In this document: piece by piece, positions 1 through 12,100 of the stretch
How positions within the stretch are numbered: the first letter of the stretch is position 1
How the letters are laid out: each line of letters starts with the position of its first letter
NCBI RefSeq assembly: GCF_011397635.1
Contig: NC_064771.1
Coordinates: 16,121,379 to 16,185,378, forward strand
Length of the DNA: 64,000 nucleotides
Reading direction: 5' to 3'
Source: Epinephelus fuscoguttatus
Taxonomy: Eukaryota; Chordata; Actinopteri; Perciformes; Serranidae
Made by a program: the position numbers and the translations under genes
The notes under the pieces: model-generated
The model's input: the letters and a program-made list of their open reading frames with translations, nothing else
Told to the model about the DNA's origin: nothing
The model's database searches: none

Positions 1-1850
1 CAGAGAACTGCAGTTTTTGGCACTTACATGTTGGCCCCAGAGGTTACCACTTGTTTGGCAGCTGTCTCACCAAGGTGTCATGCTGTCCACAACCTCATCC
101 TCCTCCTGGTGAATAATCTGAACTACGTCATAAATGTACAAATGTAACATAGCTCAGGTTTGCAGAAATTTATAACATTTTATTCTGGAAAGTGGGCTAC
201 ACCATGGGTATGTGGATGTACACATATGTATATACTGGCAGAATTATGTATATTCATACTATCTATAATTCATATATTCACTTATTTAAATATAAAACGA
301 TAGCAGGACATGTTGATGTAGTTATATAAGTAACAATAATATCTATTTAATTTTTTTGGTAAGTCAAAGACAAATGGTAGTATATATATGACACATTTAG
401 ACTGGTTTATACCTGTGAGTCAGGGATAATTGGTGATTTATGTTATATACTATGATAGGTTTTTGTTAGATAGATATTTGGTAATTAGAATTATACACAT
501 ATACATTGGTTATTTTTGGGTGACAAAGTCAAAAGGTAATAACAATATTATATTTAGAAATGTTTAAGGTTTAGGCTTATCTATGTAAGGAAGCTGTCTG
601 TTTCATTTTACTCCATGACCCATGGAGAAAGGGTAGTATTTAATGCATTTATACTTCCTCCCTCTCCTTTTCAAATATGTAAACCAAAGTGACTATTCAC
701 TGACAGTTGTATGTTCATGTCTTTTTTTACATGTTCGAAATAAATATCAAATATCACTTTAGCCACTTTGTGAAATCTGTGAATAAAATGCTGGCAAAAC
801 ACTTTCTGCAGGGTGCAACCACACTTTTGTGGGACACATAATTCCACCAGATGGCACTATTGTATCTGTCAAACCTTGTTGTTTTCTCTTATCATGGTCC
901 AGTATACTGTAACTGTACATAAATTATGGTGAACCCACAATCACTGAACCAGTGGGCACCTGTGTAGATCTAGAACGCTTCAGAAAAGACAAAACTCACA
1001 CCTCTCTAACTGCTGCCACAGGCACCACAATTTAAAAAGCCATCTGAATGTCATAATAGTATTTTTTTTGTCCATTTTTCCAGCCTATTAATGGCAAGAT
1101 GAAAGCCACAGGTCTTCCACGGGAGACGAGTCACGATGGCCAGTAAACACACAGGATGACCACAGACATCACAAGTCATTTAAAGGAAAATATCCTCTCA
1201 AAAGACCAAGATTTCAGAAAGGATTGTACTTTTAAGCACTTTCAATTTCCATTTCCCTCTTATGATGTGAGAGGAAATGCCTGTTTCCTCTAGACCTCCG
1301 TTATGTATGATTTGGAGACAGTTTTGTGCAATTGGCCGGACTCATACATGAACTAAAAGCTGTGTTACATCAGTATAAAAAAAACACTAATGAAGGAATT
1401 CCAGTTCCCGGAATAAAACTCTTGAATTGTGTTACTTTGGAGGTTTCTGCTGAAAATGTCATTGCATAATAGCAAATAGATAGTCATCCTCAACTACTTT
1501 CACAGTTTTCTTTTTTGTATTTCATTAAAACACTTCAACATTTCATTTTTTTCATATTTCTTTTACTACTTTTATATTGAGTCATTTTAAGGTGGATTTT
1601 GTGTGAAAAATACTATAAAAAAATAAAGCTGATTATAATTTTAAGACACAAATTGTCAAAGTAAAACAGAAAATCCACATTATGTTTAAATTCAATGTAT
1701 AATCATTATCAATTACTGCAATTTGGATCCAGGCAGGCTTAAAAAACAAACAAAAAAACAAAAAAACAAAAAAACAAGGCTTTGTGAATTTACATGTGAA
1801 ATTCGTGGAAGCTTGTCAGTCATCGTGAGACTTCTTCAAAATGAACAAAA
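1..1850. other. Non-coding region upstream of csf3
   Basis: No exon with coding character and flanking splice sites was seen. The stretch is AT-rich, with several AATAAA-like words (near 740 and 781). It could therefore include the 3' end of a gene lying to the left, but nothing proves it. The only reading frames are short and lack family features. A-rich low-complexity sequence (about 1740-1776) precedes the csf3 promoter. Confidence 0.5.
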
Positions 1851-1852
1851 AC

Positions 1853-1862
1853 GGGAAATCCC
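1853..1862 (+). promoter_or_regulatory. csf3: NF-kappaB site in csf3 promoter
   Basis: GGGAAATCCC is an exact match to the kappaB consensus GGGRNNYYCC. It lies 16 bases upstream of the TATA box and about 100 bases upstream of the csf3 start codon. Mammalian CSF3 promoters also depend on a proximal kappaB/CK-1 element with C/EBP, so inducible control by NF-kappaB is a reasonable inference. Binding has not been shown here. Confidence 0.65.
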
Positions 1863-1877
1863 TCCACAGGGCCATAC

Positions 1878-1886
1878 TATATATAA
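1878..1886 (+). promoter_or_regulatory. csf3: TATA box of csf3
   Basis: TATATATAA lies about 80 bases before the start codon at 1961. Transcription would then start near 1908-1915 and give a 5' UTR of roughly 50 bases. A TATA box close behind a kappaB motif is typical of inducible cytokine genes. Confidence 0.65.
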
Positions 1887-1960
1887 GACCTTAAGTGTGC
1901 TATAAATCATGGATAGCGTTCACTTGAGGTCAATACTTGAGACATTCCTCAACAGAGGCC

Positions 1961-4850
1961 ATGAACATCCTGATTGGTGAGTAGTGGTGAGGTAATGTTT
2001 GAAACATGCTGCTTTCTCTTCCTCTGCTGATCACCCCCAGACACAGCTCAGACTCTGGAGGAAGCATAGGACTAGTAGTGTGTGGATTCACTGGTATTGT
2101 TTCAAAGTTGATTTTACAGCATCTGGACCTGTTTTAGAGCAGAAAGTGTATTTTATTTTACTTTCATATCACTTTAACTCGTCATGTTGGCTGTGTTTAA
2201 TTGCTGTAGTCACTTTTGGCATGGGTTTCACATTACAGTGACTATTCCCAACTCATGCAGCTATTGAGCCTGAGGGGAGACATGCCCAGTGCTGCAGCAC
2301 AGAGGAGCTGCTGAGGAGAGAGACAGGCTTTGTCCTGCCTGTTGTCCTCACACTCACTCACACACACACACACTTTGCGCTGGGTGTACAAAAGAGGATT
2401 GTTTTTGATGCCTCGACAGTGACGGCTGTGATTTTCTTCTCTTGTCGCAGTTATCGCCTTCCACTCCTACATGGCCACCTTCGCCAGCAGCGCACCTCTG
2501 CCGGAGACGCGCGCACTTGTTGAGGCTCCGCAGTTTCAGGAGCTGGTGCAGAGGAGCCGCAGCTTGATAGAGAAGATCTTGCAATCCATTAACGACACGC
2601 ACAAATCCTGCATTCACACAGAGGTGAGAGACACGGTAGATATCTAGCTGCTTTCGCCTGGCTTCGCTTTGGTTTAATATGGCTTCGGCGGAGCTTTAAC
2701 GCTGCGGGCGGTGAATCAGTGCAGGTCTGTCTGTGAGCTCGTAAATGGGCCTGTGCATGATGAAGGAGCACTGTGCCCCCGCTACTGGTCTGACAGGCTG
2801 TGTCATGCATTAATGTCTATGGCTGTGCTGTAATCACTGCTCTATGTATGGGCAGTGTTGAGGTTACTTTAAAGTGTAATAGGCGACAAATGCCTGGTTC
2901 AACTGTTAAAAATGAAGGTTATTAAGTAATGTAACTGATTACATTTGATTACTTTTCTGAAACATGTTTAAAACTGGGCTATAAAGCTAAATAATATCTG
3001 GAAATAGTCTTTGCCAAAAGAAGGCAAGAAGATGCCAAGCAGCACAATGAATGTTTTATTCTACATATAAACCTTTTACAGTAAAGACTACATGTGATTG
3101 TGACTCAGCAGCTGTAACTGATTATAATTCCATTAATTTAGTTATTTAATTAAGCCTACATGTAACTAGTTACACCCCACACTGTTTATTTTCTTGTTTT
3201 TACAGTGCTTATTAATCTATATATTTTATCTCACAAGGCATGTGCTATATTTTCTTAATTTTTTGATTATTAAATTCAATTTTAATTAATCAAAAATTAT
3301 TTTTTATATTATTAAATTCATTTTTAGTCTTTGTTGTATATGATTTATTACTGTGTCTTTGTTGTTGGCTACATACTGAGTTAAGTTGATTGCAGCTGTG
3401 TGTGGCACATTTTACCCAAGCTAAATTTCCCCTTATGGACAATAAAATATAGCTTATCTTGAGAAGTTGTAAATAATGAAATGGATTATTATTAGTTAGT
3501 AGTTACAGGACCTGCAGTATTCATTATGCATTAAATCGGTAATGAAACCTGCTAAAATGGACCAGCATCACTCTCTAAAGTCTGAGGATCTATTTCCAGA
3601 TCTATTTTTTACTCACTGGCACTAGTCACTGTACTTAAATTCAAGTTTGGGATACTTTTACTGGAGTATTTTATATTTTATGCAACTTAAAACGTGTACT
3701 GTTACATGGTAAACATGTATACTTACTTTATAGGTCAGACAGTACACACAAAGGCCGTAATGATCTTATGAAATGAGATACTTTAAGTACATTTTCCTCA
3801 TAGGCCCGAACTTAAAATGGCTCTGGATATTAAAGGCCATCCATTACACAGTATTTTAAACTGACTCAGAAGCTGATTCAGTGAGTGACTCAGGATGTGT
3901 CAGTGTTTTTTGGATGTTTATGGATTTAGATGAAGCCTACTTCAGCTTTTAATTATGTCTGAAATGGCTTTTTATGCAGTTATACATTTGTTAACAGTGA
4001 ATGTGCGGTCTGTGTTATTGTTGTGGTGGCTTTCTAATCAGATCTAAGCTAATACTAAAGTTGATCTGTACTGCATGACTTTTACATTGGGGTTTTACTA
4101 CTTTTACTTAAGGATCTGAGCACTTCTGCCATCCCTGCTTTTTTTTCCCATTAAGTAAATTGGCCTATAAACACATCAAGGTAACGTGTGCTTCCTGCAG
4201 TCTTTTTCAATAACCACTCTGTTATCTCTCCACCACAGACACTACAACTCAATTCCCCAGAAAATTCGAAGCTGGTGATAATGGCATCCACCATTGGCAT
4301 CCCCTCTGCTCCTGTGCTCAGAGCTGTGTCAGAAAACTTCACTTTGGTAAGCATCTACCTGGGGAGTAATTCAGTGAATGAATTAAAACAAACAGACGAT
4401 TTGACCAGTTTGCTTTTATTCTGTCCTGTTAGGAGACCGGTTTGAAACACATGTCCGAGGGTCTTCAGCTGCACCGGGCCTTACTGATTTCTGTCTCTCC
4501 TCGGCTGGCAAACAAAGACAAAGTGACTGAGCTGCTGGCTGACATCAAAGACCTCGTCATTCAGATCAATAAGGTAGTTAAATACTTTAAATCACTGCCA
4601 GTACAAAATGATCTTTACTTGTGGGCACGGTCGTGATGTTGGTTTGTGTGCCTTGCAGATGCTGAAAATGGCCCAAGCAGAGACTGCGGTGCAGCCCTCA
4701 CCAACGCCCATGGCATTACATCTACCGGGGGAATATGAGGTTCAGGTGGCAACACACCTGACACTGGTGCAGCTCCAGTCTTTTGGGCAGGACACAGTCC
4801 GCTGCCTGAGGAGTCTGGACCAGAGCAATGACGAGGAGACAGAGAGCTGA
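1961..4850 (+). CDS. csf3: Granulocyte colony-stimulating factor (G-CSF), complete, 5 exons
   Basis: Secreted four-helix cytokine of the IL-6/G-CSF family, which acts through the CSF3 receptor on granulocyte and macrophage precursors. Coding exons: 1961-1976, 2451-2623, 4239-4346, 4433-4573 and 4659-4850. All introns are GT-AG and the phases agree, giving 209 aa. Exon 1 encodes only MNILI plus one base. A short signal peptide probably ends near Ala20 (FASSA/PLPE). Helix A is around residues 27-58. The block GIPSAPVL (83-90), the motif MSEGLQLHRALL in exon 4, and LPGEYEVQV (168-176) are typical of teleost G-CSF. N-glycosylation sequons are at Asn53 (NDT) and Asn96 (NFT). Only two cysteines are present (59 and 195), whereas mammalian G-CSF has five, so the mammalian disulfide pair cannot form as such. 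The five-exon structure and the convergent med24 neighbour match mammalian CSF3. The signal peptide is short, so an alternative first exon cannot be excluded. Whether this is the csf3a or csf3b paralogue is not decided here. Confidence 0.93.
2853..3184. repeat. MITE-like element in csf3 intron 2
   Basis: The stretch opens with CAGTGTTG followed by a GTTAC-rich region. It closes with an inverted counterpart, GTAACTAGTTACACC and then CACACTG. Blocks of GTAACTGATTAC type between such ends are a common teleost non-autonomous DNA transposon pattern. The ends are degenerate and no clear target duplication was seen. Confidence 0.45.
3385..3460 (+). repeat. LINE 3'-end-like fragment
   Basis: The phrase AATTTCCCCTTATGG, followed by ACAATAAAATATAGC and CTTATCTT, resembles the 3' tails of fish non-LTR retroposons (AATTTCCCC...GGGACAATAAA...). 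It is short, so family assignment is left open. Confidence 0.35.
3600..4140. repeat. Teleost dispersed repeat in csf3 intron 2
   Basis: The words CACTGTACTTAAATTCAAG (near 3627) and TTTTACTTAAGGATCTGAG (near 4101), close to a final CTTCTGCCATCCCTG, match a repeat found all over teleost genomes (TTTTACTTAAGTAAAGGATCTGAATACTTCTTCCACC type). The middle is diverged. A related piece is at 53630-53820. Confidence 0.4.
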
Positions 4851-4918
4851 CCTATAGGTGCCATGCTGCTTTAGGTTAATGTCCCAAACAAATCTTAGTC
4901 TGCTGTTTTTATTATGGT

Positions 4919-4990
4919 ATTTATTTATTTATCTTATATTTATTTATATGTATTTCTATTTATATTTATTTATGGAATATGTATTATTTA
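4919..4990 (+). promoter_or_regulatory. csf3: AU-rich element in csf3 3' UTR
   Basis: About nine ATTTA pentamers, several overlapping, with TTATTTATT nonamers, begin 69 bases after the csf3 stop codon. This is the classic class II AU-rich element of cytokine mRNAs, bound by TTP/ZFP36-type decay factors. It predicts a short-lived transcript. Confidence 0.8.
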
Positions 4991-5389
4991 TTAAGGGGGT
5001 TTATTTTTGCTAACAAAGCTTCATATCCCTCAGTCCTCTTTGATCCCCTTTATTACAGCTTTAACAGAAAATGAAATAACCCTCCTGTCTCAGACAAAAA
5101 TACATACTTTATATTGTCAGTTGTTCAAACACTATGCTTATACTTGCCTTGTCACTTAGCTGTGTATTGAAAAATAATGTATAGCAAAAGAGAATGTTCA
5201 GAGCCTTACTTTTCAATATCTCCTCACTGTCAGCAGAGATATTTTTGAACCGTTAACACTCATTTTAGGGGACTGGGGGCACATTAAGGACTAACTGTAC
5301 ATTCTGTAAAATGTTTAAATGAACCTAATTATTTTTGTATGAATCTTAAAAAAAACCCCACTGTACTGTATGTTTGCATTTGATTTTTC

Positions 5390-5395
5390 AATAAA
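5390..5395 (+). promoter_or_regulatory. csf3: Poly(A) signal of csf3
   Basis: AATAAA, 540 bases after the csf3 stop codon, is the first canonical hexamer in the 3' UTR. It is followed by a second AATAAA-type overlap and T-rich sequence. Cleavage would fall near 5410-5420. Confidence 0.6.
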
Positions 5396-5559
5396 AATAA
5401 AAAACATTTTCCTGAAAAAGGAATCGTTTCTTTTTGCCGATGACTGTGCATAATGACACATCGAGCACCAGCAGTGGGTCACACTGACGCATGCTCTCAT
5501 TAATAGAAATTACATCTAAAATTCCAGTGAAGCTAATACTGTAATGGAGAAGTACAACT

Positions 5560-5840
5560 AAAAGTGAAATAGAAGTGTTAGTGTCGTTAATTCTGCCACA
5601 CCGCCAGAGAGATTTCCTTGAGGAAGTGTTGCAAGCGGCGGATGACTGCTTGATGACCACGAGCTTTTGTCACTCAGGAGGGTGGTGCGAATTCCCTTGT
5701 ACGTAGTGTCATGTGGCTGCCTCGCGAGCATGTGATCACCATCATCATCAGGAGTTTGCGATCACCGCGGTCAGATGTCATGTTATTGTAACTTCAAAAG
5801 GTGACGTAACTATATTATGATCTTAAACATACAATAAAGG
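5560..5840. promoter_or_regulatory. CpG-rich, promoter-like block between csf3 and med24
   Basis: This short stretch has more CpG than its surroundings. It contains CTCGCGAG (near 5722), E-box-like CATGTG words (5711 and 5730), CCGCGG (near 5766) and a CRE-like TGACGTAAC (near 5803). An AATAAA on the + strand follows at 5833-5838. No coding exon can be tied to it. It may be an orphan promoter or enhancer. Confidence 0.25.
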
Positions 5841-5880
5841 GAAGTCACTGAGCAGAAAGGGGGATCTTCATTGTGTGTTT

Positions 5881-5886
5881 TTTATT
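5881..5886 (-). promoter_or_regulatory. med24: Poly(A) signal of med24
   Basis: TTTATT on the + strand is AATAAA on the minus strand, about 255 bases past the med24 stop codon. Together with the csf3 signal at 5390 it leaves about 490 bases between the two convergent 3' ends. Confidence 0.55.
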
Positions 5887-6138
5887 TTAAAACTTATTTA
5901 CACATTTCTTTAAGTGAAAAAGAACATAAAAAAGAATAGCAAAACAGTGTTTACAGAGACATGATTATAGATACGGTGTTTCCAATGAACAATCCCTTTA
6001 AATAGATGAGCCATCCAGGTTCAGAGCTACTCACAAGAGAAGTTAAACATGACGTTGGGGTTGTTTAGTCAGCTCTACTTCACCCACTGAGACACTGGGC
6101 CAGAGGAGGGTTAATTTTGCACTGAGGTAACCCACAGT

Positions 6139-9100
6139 TTACAAGGCAGAGATTGCTTTGGCAGCTACTCTCCTCCCCAGCGGCAGAGTCAGATCAGTGA
6201 TCGCTAGGACGACTCTAGGTTTGGCCAGAGCAGGCAGCTTCACCAGCTCAGAAACCTGCGTGCACAGAAAGAAAATTGTTATTTTTCGGGCTATAGCGAG
6301 TCTTAAGTAACAGTTCAATGGGCATCATGTTGCTGAAGGCACAAAGAAAGGGCAAGTATTACATGTGCAGCCCTTTGTGATACTGGACTATGATAAACTT
6401 TAACTTTGACCCTTGATCTGGTTCTTGTTTTATTATCTGGGAGCAAATACAGACATGGATTGGATTCTGACCCTTAGATTCTCTCACTCTCTTCACCAAA
6501 GCGCGTAATCCTCAAAAATGTGTGCAGCCACCAGAACAAACACAACGTTTATGAAGAAATACCAAACCCTTTCCCAATAATGTCTGATGTAACATACCAC
6601 TCATCTTCTTTCTTATCTCCACCTGCCTCCCCTTTCCCTCCCAGCTCATAACTCACCATTGTAAAGGGCATGAACTGCAGGATACTTCCGCGACTTCCCT
6701 GCTCCAGGCACTCGACGCACTCCTCCATAAAGCTCTGCACAAACTGGGTGTGAGGTCCCGCCATCTTGGAGCCCAAGATGGAGGAAATGAGGAGGAAGAG
6801 GTTTGCTGAGGAGAGAAAAGAGGTGGTATGGATTGTCATGGTTAAAATAAATCGCATGTGGCATTTTTCTAAGGCGATGAGCAGTTATTGTAAGAGGGGA
6901 TGTACAGGGTCGACAAAAGGCAAAAGGGACTGTGATACACTTTTCTGCTGACATGGAAAGGGGTTTCATTCTGGTTCCCGCACCAAATTTTGAAACATTT
7001 GGAGCATTTCAACCAGAAATAAATTGGTTTGGAACCCAAAAAAAGCTGGTTTCTAGCTGGAACCAAAGCATGGTCCTTGATTAACATGGTTCTGCTCGAA
7101 ATTATGGAAACGTGGGCTGGGTTGCTAGATAGCACCAAGGTACCCGGAGTACTGAACAGACCCGGTTCAAGAACCAGAGCTTATCTGTTGGAAAAGGGGT
7201 ATAAGTGGACACATAGCACGGACAAGTTCTCACCCAAGACTCGGTTGAGAGGGTCTCGCATGTTGACGGTGTGGAGCTGGGAGGCAGAGAGGGAAGTGCT
7301 CATCGATCGGTCTCCTACGAGAGAAAACGTGACGTGAGAAATAGGGAAGGTTGAAGTTTTGTTTTCATTTTTTTATTGTCATATGAGAAAGAAAAAAACA
7401 CACAAAACAACAGACTGACAACAGGGAAGTTAACATTGAAGTATTGGCGACTGGTAAAGTGCAATCTAGACTAAAGGTTGTGTAAGTCTTAAGGGCTTCC
7501 CTCCACTGCTGTCTTGCATAATCCTCTTTGGTTCCTAAAATAGCTTTGTTAGACACATTTCATTTTCTTCTAAAGATTCTCAAGAACTTAATATTTTATT
7601 ATCCTTATATTAAAACACATTTTAACATCATATCACGCCAAAGTAATGGCAATTTTCTTCTTCTTAATATTGCTATAACTCAAAATTACGTTAAAAACAA
7701 ACAAACAGAAATGCCAATAGCTACCTTTTTAATCTATAATTAGGAGGTTGGTTACATGTCCAGCCAAATTTTTTTTTTTTATGGGAAGATCAGCTTCTAA
7801 ATGACTTGTCCTGACATGACTAGACATGCCCTATGAATGGAGTGGGTGGAACTCAACTGACCAGAAAAAAAGGAAAAAAAAACAAAAACTTCCCAAGTGT
7901 TGATATCTTTCATTGCAACAAAGTGGGTCATTCATATTTTTTTTTCTGAGTCATGAAACACACTGATCTTCAACACCCTGACTGAGGATTTTGTTATGGG
8001 GCTGTAGCTAGAGTGAAAAAGTGACAGTTCCCAAAGGCTCATTATATCATGCAAGTTGATAACGGGATGAAAAGAGTAGTTTGGAACGACAACACCACTA
8101 TTTCTTTTTATGTATTTATTTCATTTTATTTTACTTTATTCTTTATTGTATTTTATTTTATTCTTTATTTCATTCCATTTTATTTTACTTTTTTCTTTAT
8201 TTTATTTTATATATTTTTTATCTCTTGTATTTCCTGTTTGGAATATGTATTTTTTTCTTCCTGTTTTCTCAAAGATATTTCAGAAATATTTGTCTGTTTG
8301 TAAATTGGTGATGAGCATATACAGCTGTCTGTAATTATTTCAGTGTTAGGTTACAAGCCCTCGGGGTTTCTGTCATTCTACCCGTGTATTTTCTCATGTT
8401 ACTATATTTTTTTTCTTTTATTTTATTGTATGTACAAATAAGAACTAAAGCATCAACAAAAAAATGAACTCTTGCTCTCAAACTCTCGTTTTTGTTCAGA
8501 ATGGAATACAGCAAAAACCTCACGTTAGTCGACAGTGCTCAAGTCAGAACCTGCCGACGGGAAAGACACTCAACAGATAATTATTGTAGAGACACTTTAT
8601 GAAGCTAAGCTTATTTATGCTTTTCTGGTTTTGGTAAAAGGGCTTTCAAGATGCAACTTGCTGGTAACAGGGTCTTAGAAAGTCAGTTTGCTTTTGAAAA
8701 CTGCCTGGTATTTGCATAATCCCCGGCTCAGACTGACAGACATTTGACGGAAAGGCCACAGGCTTTATAATTCAACCATGTATTAAAACCCAGACATTAA
8801 TAGACTGACCTGGACTGGAAAGGGCAGCAGGTTCATCCTCGTTGGAGCTGAGCAGGCGCATGAGTTTAGAGGGTTGTGTGTCATCCAAAGGAAAGAGGCT
8901 GTTGTAGTCCTGCGACCAATAATAAATGTTAGACTCTACAGTATTCACACACTTAAACATGTCAGTTTCTAATGACGGAAACTGCATTTTCATATGCTGT
9001 CCTTATGATTCATATACAGTAGATGTGCTCAAGTTTGTTGGTACACCTTCACAAAAAGCAAAGAATGCAGTTTTCTCAGAGATAACTTTAAACTGATGAA

Positions 9101-12100
9101 AGTAATTCCACATTCAATAGACATCATACTTCTGATTTTGTTTTTTTTTTTTTGGTTCAAAATAATATTTTAAATAATAAAACCAATGAAAATGGCATGG
9201 ACAAAAATGACAGGACCCTTAAACCAACTTTTTTTTGGCACAACCTTTAGAGGAAATCACTGCAATCAAACTTCTGTAGTTCTCACGAGCTCTCTGCACC
9301 TGTTAACGAGCAGGTCTTGAGCTACCTGCTCCAGCTGTCTCAGATTTGATAGGTGCCACCTTCCACAGACTACAAGGTTTAGCTATTTCAACAGATGTTT
9401 AATAGGATTCAGATAAGAGCACAGAGAAGGCCACATCTGAAAAGTCCAATATTGTGTTTTTTCCATTCTTGGGTCATTATCCTGTTAAAGGACCCATGAC
9501 CTGTGACTGAAACAGAGCTTTCTGACACTGGGCAGTACGTTTCGCTCCAGAGCGCCTTGATAGTCATGAGATTCCATTGTGCCCTAAACAGATTCAAGGC
9601 ACCCTGTGCCAGGCGCAGCAAAGCAGCCCCAAAATTTGACTGAGCCACCTCCATTGTTTCACTGTAGGTATGCTGTTTTCTTTAAAAGCTTCCTTTTTTT
9701 GGTACATACAGCTGCCGTGACTTGCCAAAAAGCTCCAGTTATGACTCATCTGTGCAAAGGACATTTTCCTGGAAGGACTGGGGTTCGTCAATATGCATTT
9801 CAGTAAATCCCAATCTGGCTTTATTTTTACTGTTTTACTTTTATTAGAGGAGCCCTCCCTGGTCTTCTTACAGGGAGACTACTTTCGCTTTAAAGGCAAC
9901 AGATGGTGCAATCTAAAACAGTTGTATCTCGATCTTGGAGTTCATCTTATATTTCTTGGCAGTCTTCCTTGAGGGCGGCTGTGGTTAGCATTGTCACCTC
10001 ACAGCAAGAGGGTTCCCAGTTCGTATCCAGGGTGTGCCCCGCCTCTCGCCTAATGTGAGCCGGGATAGGCTATACAACTCTATCCTTTGCTTTTTCTGAT
10101 CAATGTTAAGTGTGGTGCATATGATGATACCAAACAGCATATGACAACCTTTCTCCATTTCAATAGGCTGACTTGGTTGGAGACGTTTGATTCGAGTTAA
10201 ACAAACTATTTAGTTTGAAATATCCCTACAATACAATTGTTAAGATTTTTTTCTAAGGGGTACTAACAATTGAGTCCAGATCATTTTAGAATATCTTTGA
10301 AGAATAACTAATAATTCATCTATTTTCAGAGCTTCTTTGCTTTATTCAGTGACATACCAAAGGAATCCAAGTACACATGACAAAATAGCTTTAAAATGTA
10401 TGACTCTTCAGGTGGAATGAATCATTATATGAATGAGCTGTAAGGGCACCAACAAGTCTGAGCACGTCTGTACATGACCTTGTGTGACTGTTTTACCTCA
10501 ATGTCTTCTCGCTGCCTTTTGCGTTGACGAGCTGAGAATGGGCCCTTGTGGTGAGAGGAGTAAGAGCTGAGCGCGCACCACACAGACAGCCTAGGGAGTT
10601 ATCAGGAAAGTGAAGTTAACACCATAATTCCAAAACACCACTACCACAATCACATCAAAGTAACTGAGCTTGTCTCACTTGGCCAGTGCCTTTCCAGGTG
10701 GGTCTGCCAGGCTGTGCCAGTGGGCGGAGTCTGTGAGCAGGTCAGGAAGTATGGTGCCCAGCAGGGTGAGGGTGATCTGCTGAGTGTCCAGGCAGAAGAT
10801 GCTGTAGAGTAACTCCACCACCCGGTCGGCCCACTCCTGTCGAGTCTCCTTCAGCAGCTCCTGAAAAAAGACGCAGCAAATGTGAGTGTTGGCCATACTA
10901 TAGCTACAGTCTCTGCATAGGCCTTTGGTGCCACAAGATTTAGTTTTCATCATCTTAAAAAGGGTCTCAGTCATTTATAGTCTAGCAGCAAGTCCTCAAA
11001 AAAGGCTTTAGTTTTCGAGATACCCCTACCCGAGGTAGAACAAAACACAACAATGTTTTTTTAAATCTTCAGGGTCTCCCATTCATGAAATGGATTGTCT
11101 TCAACTTTTATTTTGGGGCAAAATTATTTTTGGGGGGCATTCTTTACAACTACCCCAATCTCTGAAAAAGGGACAAATCAGGCCAGTTCGGATAAGGGAA
11201 ATATGACAAAAAAGCCAATTTCTTGAGAATGCTCACTCCTTTCCTCATAATATTTGCTGAAGTATAAAACAAGTGTCTGCCCTACATCACAAAAGAGTCA
11301 GAAAGTAATTCACTTTAAAAAATCCTGAAATATAACCCTGAAAACATGGCTTTAATTTAGGCGGAAATTGCATTTTGTGATAATAAGAAAAGAGGGCTTC
11401 TTTACTTTTCTCTTATTTAACAGAAAATCATAAAGTCCTGTCAAATACACTGTTACTGTATTGTCTAAGGTGTTTTTGAAAAATAACCATTGGTTGTTTG
11501 GAGATACCTAGTACAGTTTTGTTGTAAATGAGGTTTCTATAGGTAAACCCTTCTCTAAAAACAGCCAAATTAGGTCATTCGAATGAGGAATGGGTGGCAT
11601 AGCCTATAAGTTAAGAATGCTTAATCTGATGGTCATCACACTTGGGGAAGAAAAGACCAGGTGATTGAAAGGTTGAGATGTGTATAATACAGTCCTGTCA
11701 AGACCTTAAACATGAGTTTTATGAGTGGCAAGTTATGGGAAGTTTTATCCAGGAGAAGAGATTCATTCTTCGAATAGGGAAGGGCAACATAAAACCACGT
11801 CATTTATTAATGGAAATCTATTTTGATCAGATTTACAATTTCAGTAGTCAGAACAATCTGTTCTACACACTCAAACAGAAAGTGTATTAATAAATTAATT
11901 TAGCTGGGAATTATAAGGCTCTGAATACAGACAAGTGCTGCACATTTACAGTACACTTACAGTAAGTGTAACAGTAACAGTCAGTGTGGGGGCGGGGCTA
12001 CTGATGGTCAGTTATTTTAAATCACAACATACAGCTCTGCTGAGGAGAAACATGAAATGCGCTGGAAACAAAAGGAACCACCAACCTAATGGCAAATAAC

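Noticed and set aside
8049..8334. Phe/Tyr/Leu-rich frames resembling membrane proteins
   Set aside because: They translate a TTTTA-type low-complexity tract inside a med24 intron.
10941..10954. Box C-like ATGATGA on the minus strand, 90 bases before a med24 acceptor
   Set aside because: Human MED24 hosts a C/D snoRNA, so I looked for a partner box D, but no CTGA follows at a suitable distance.
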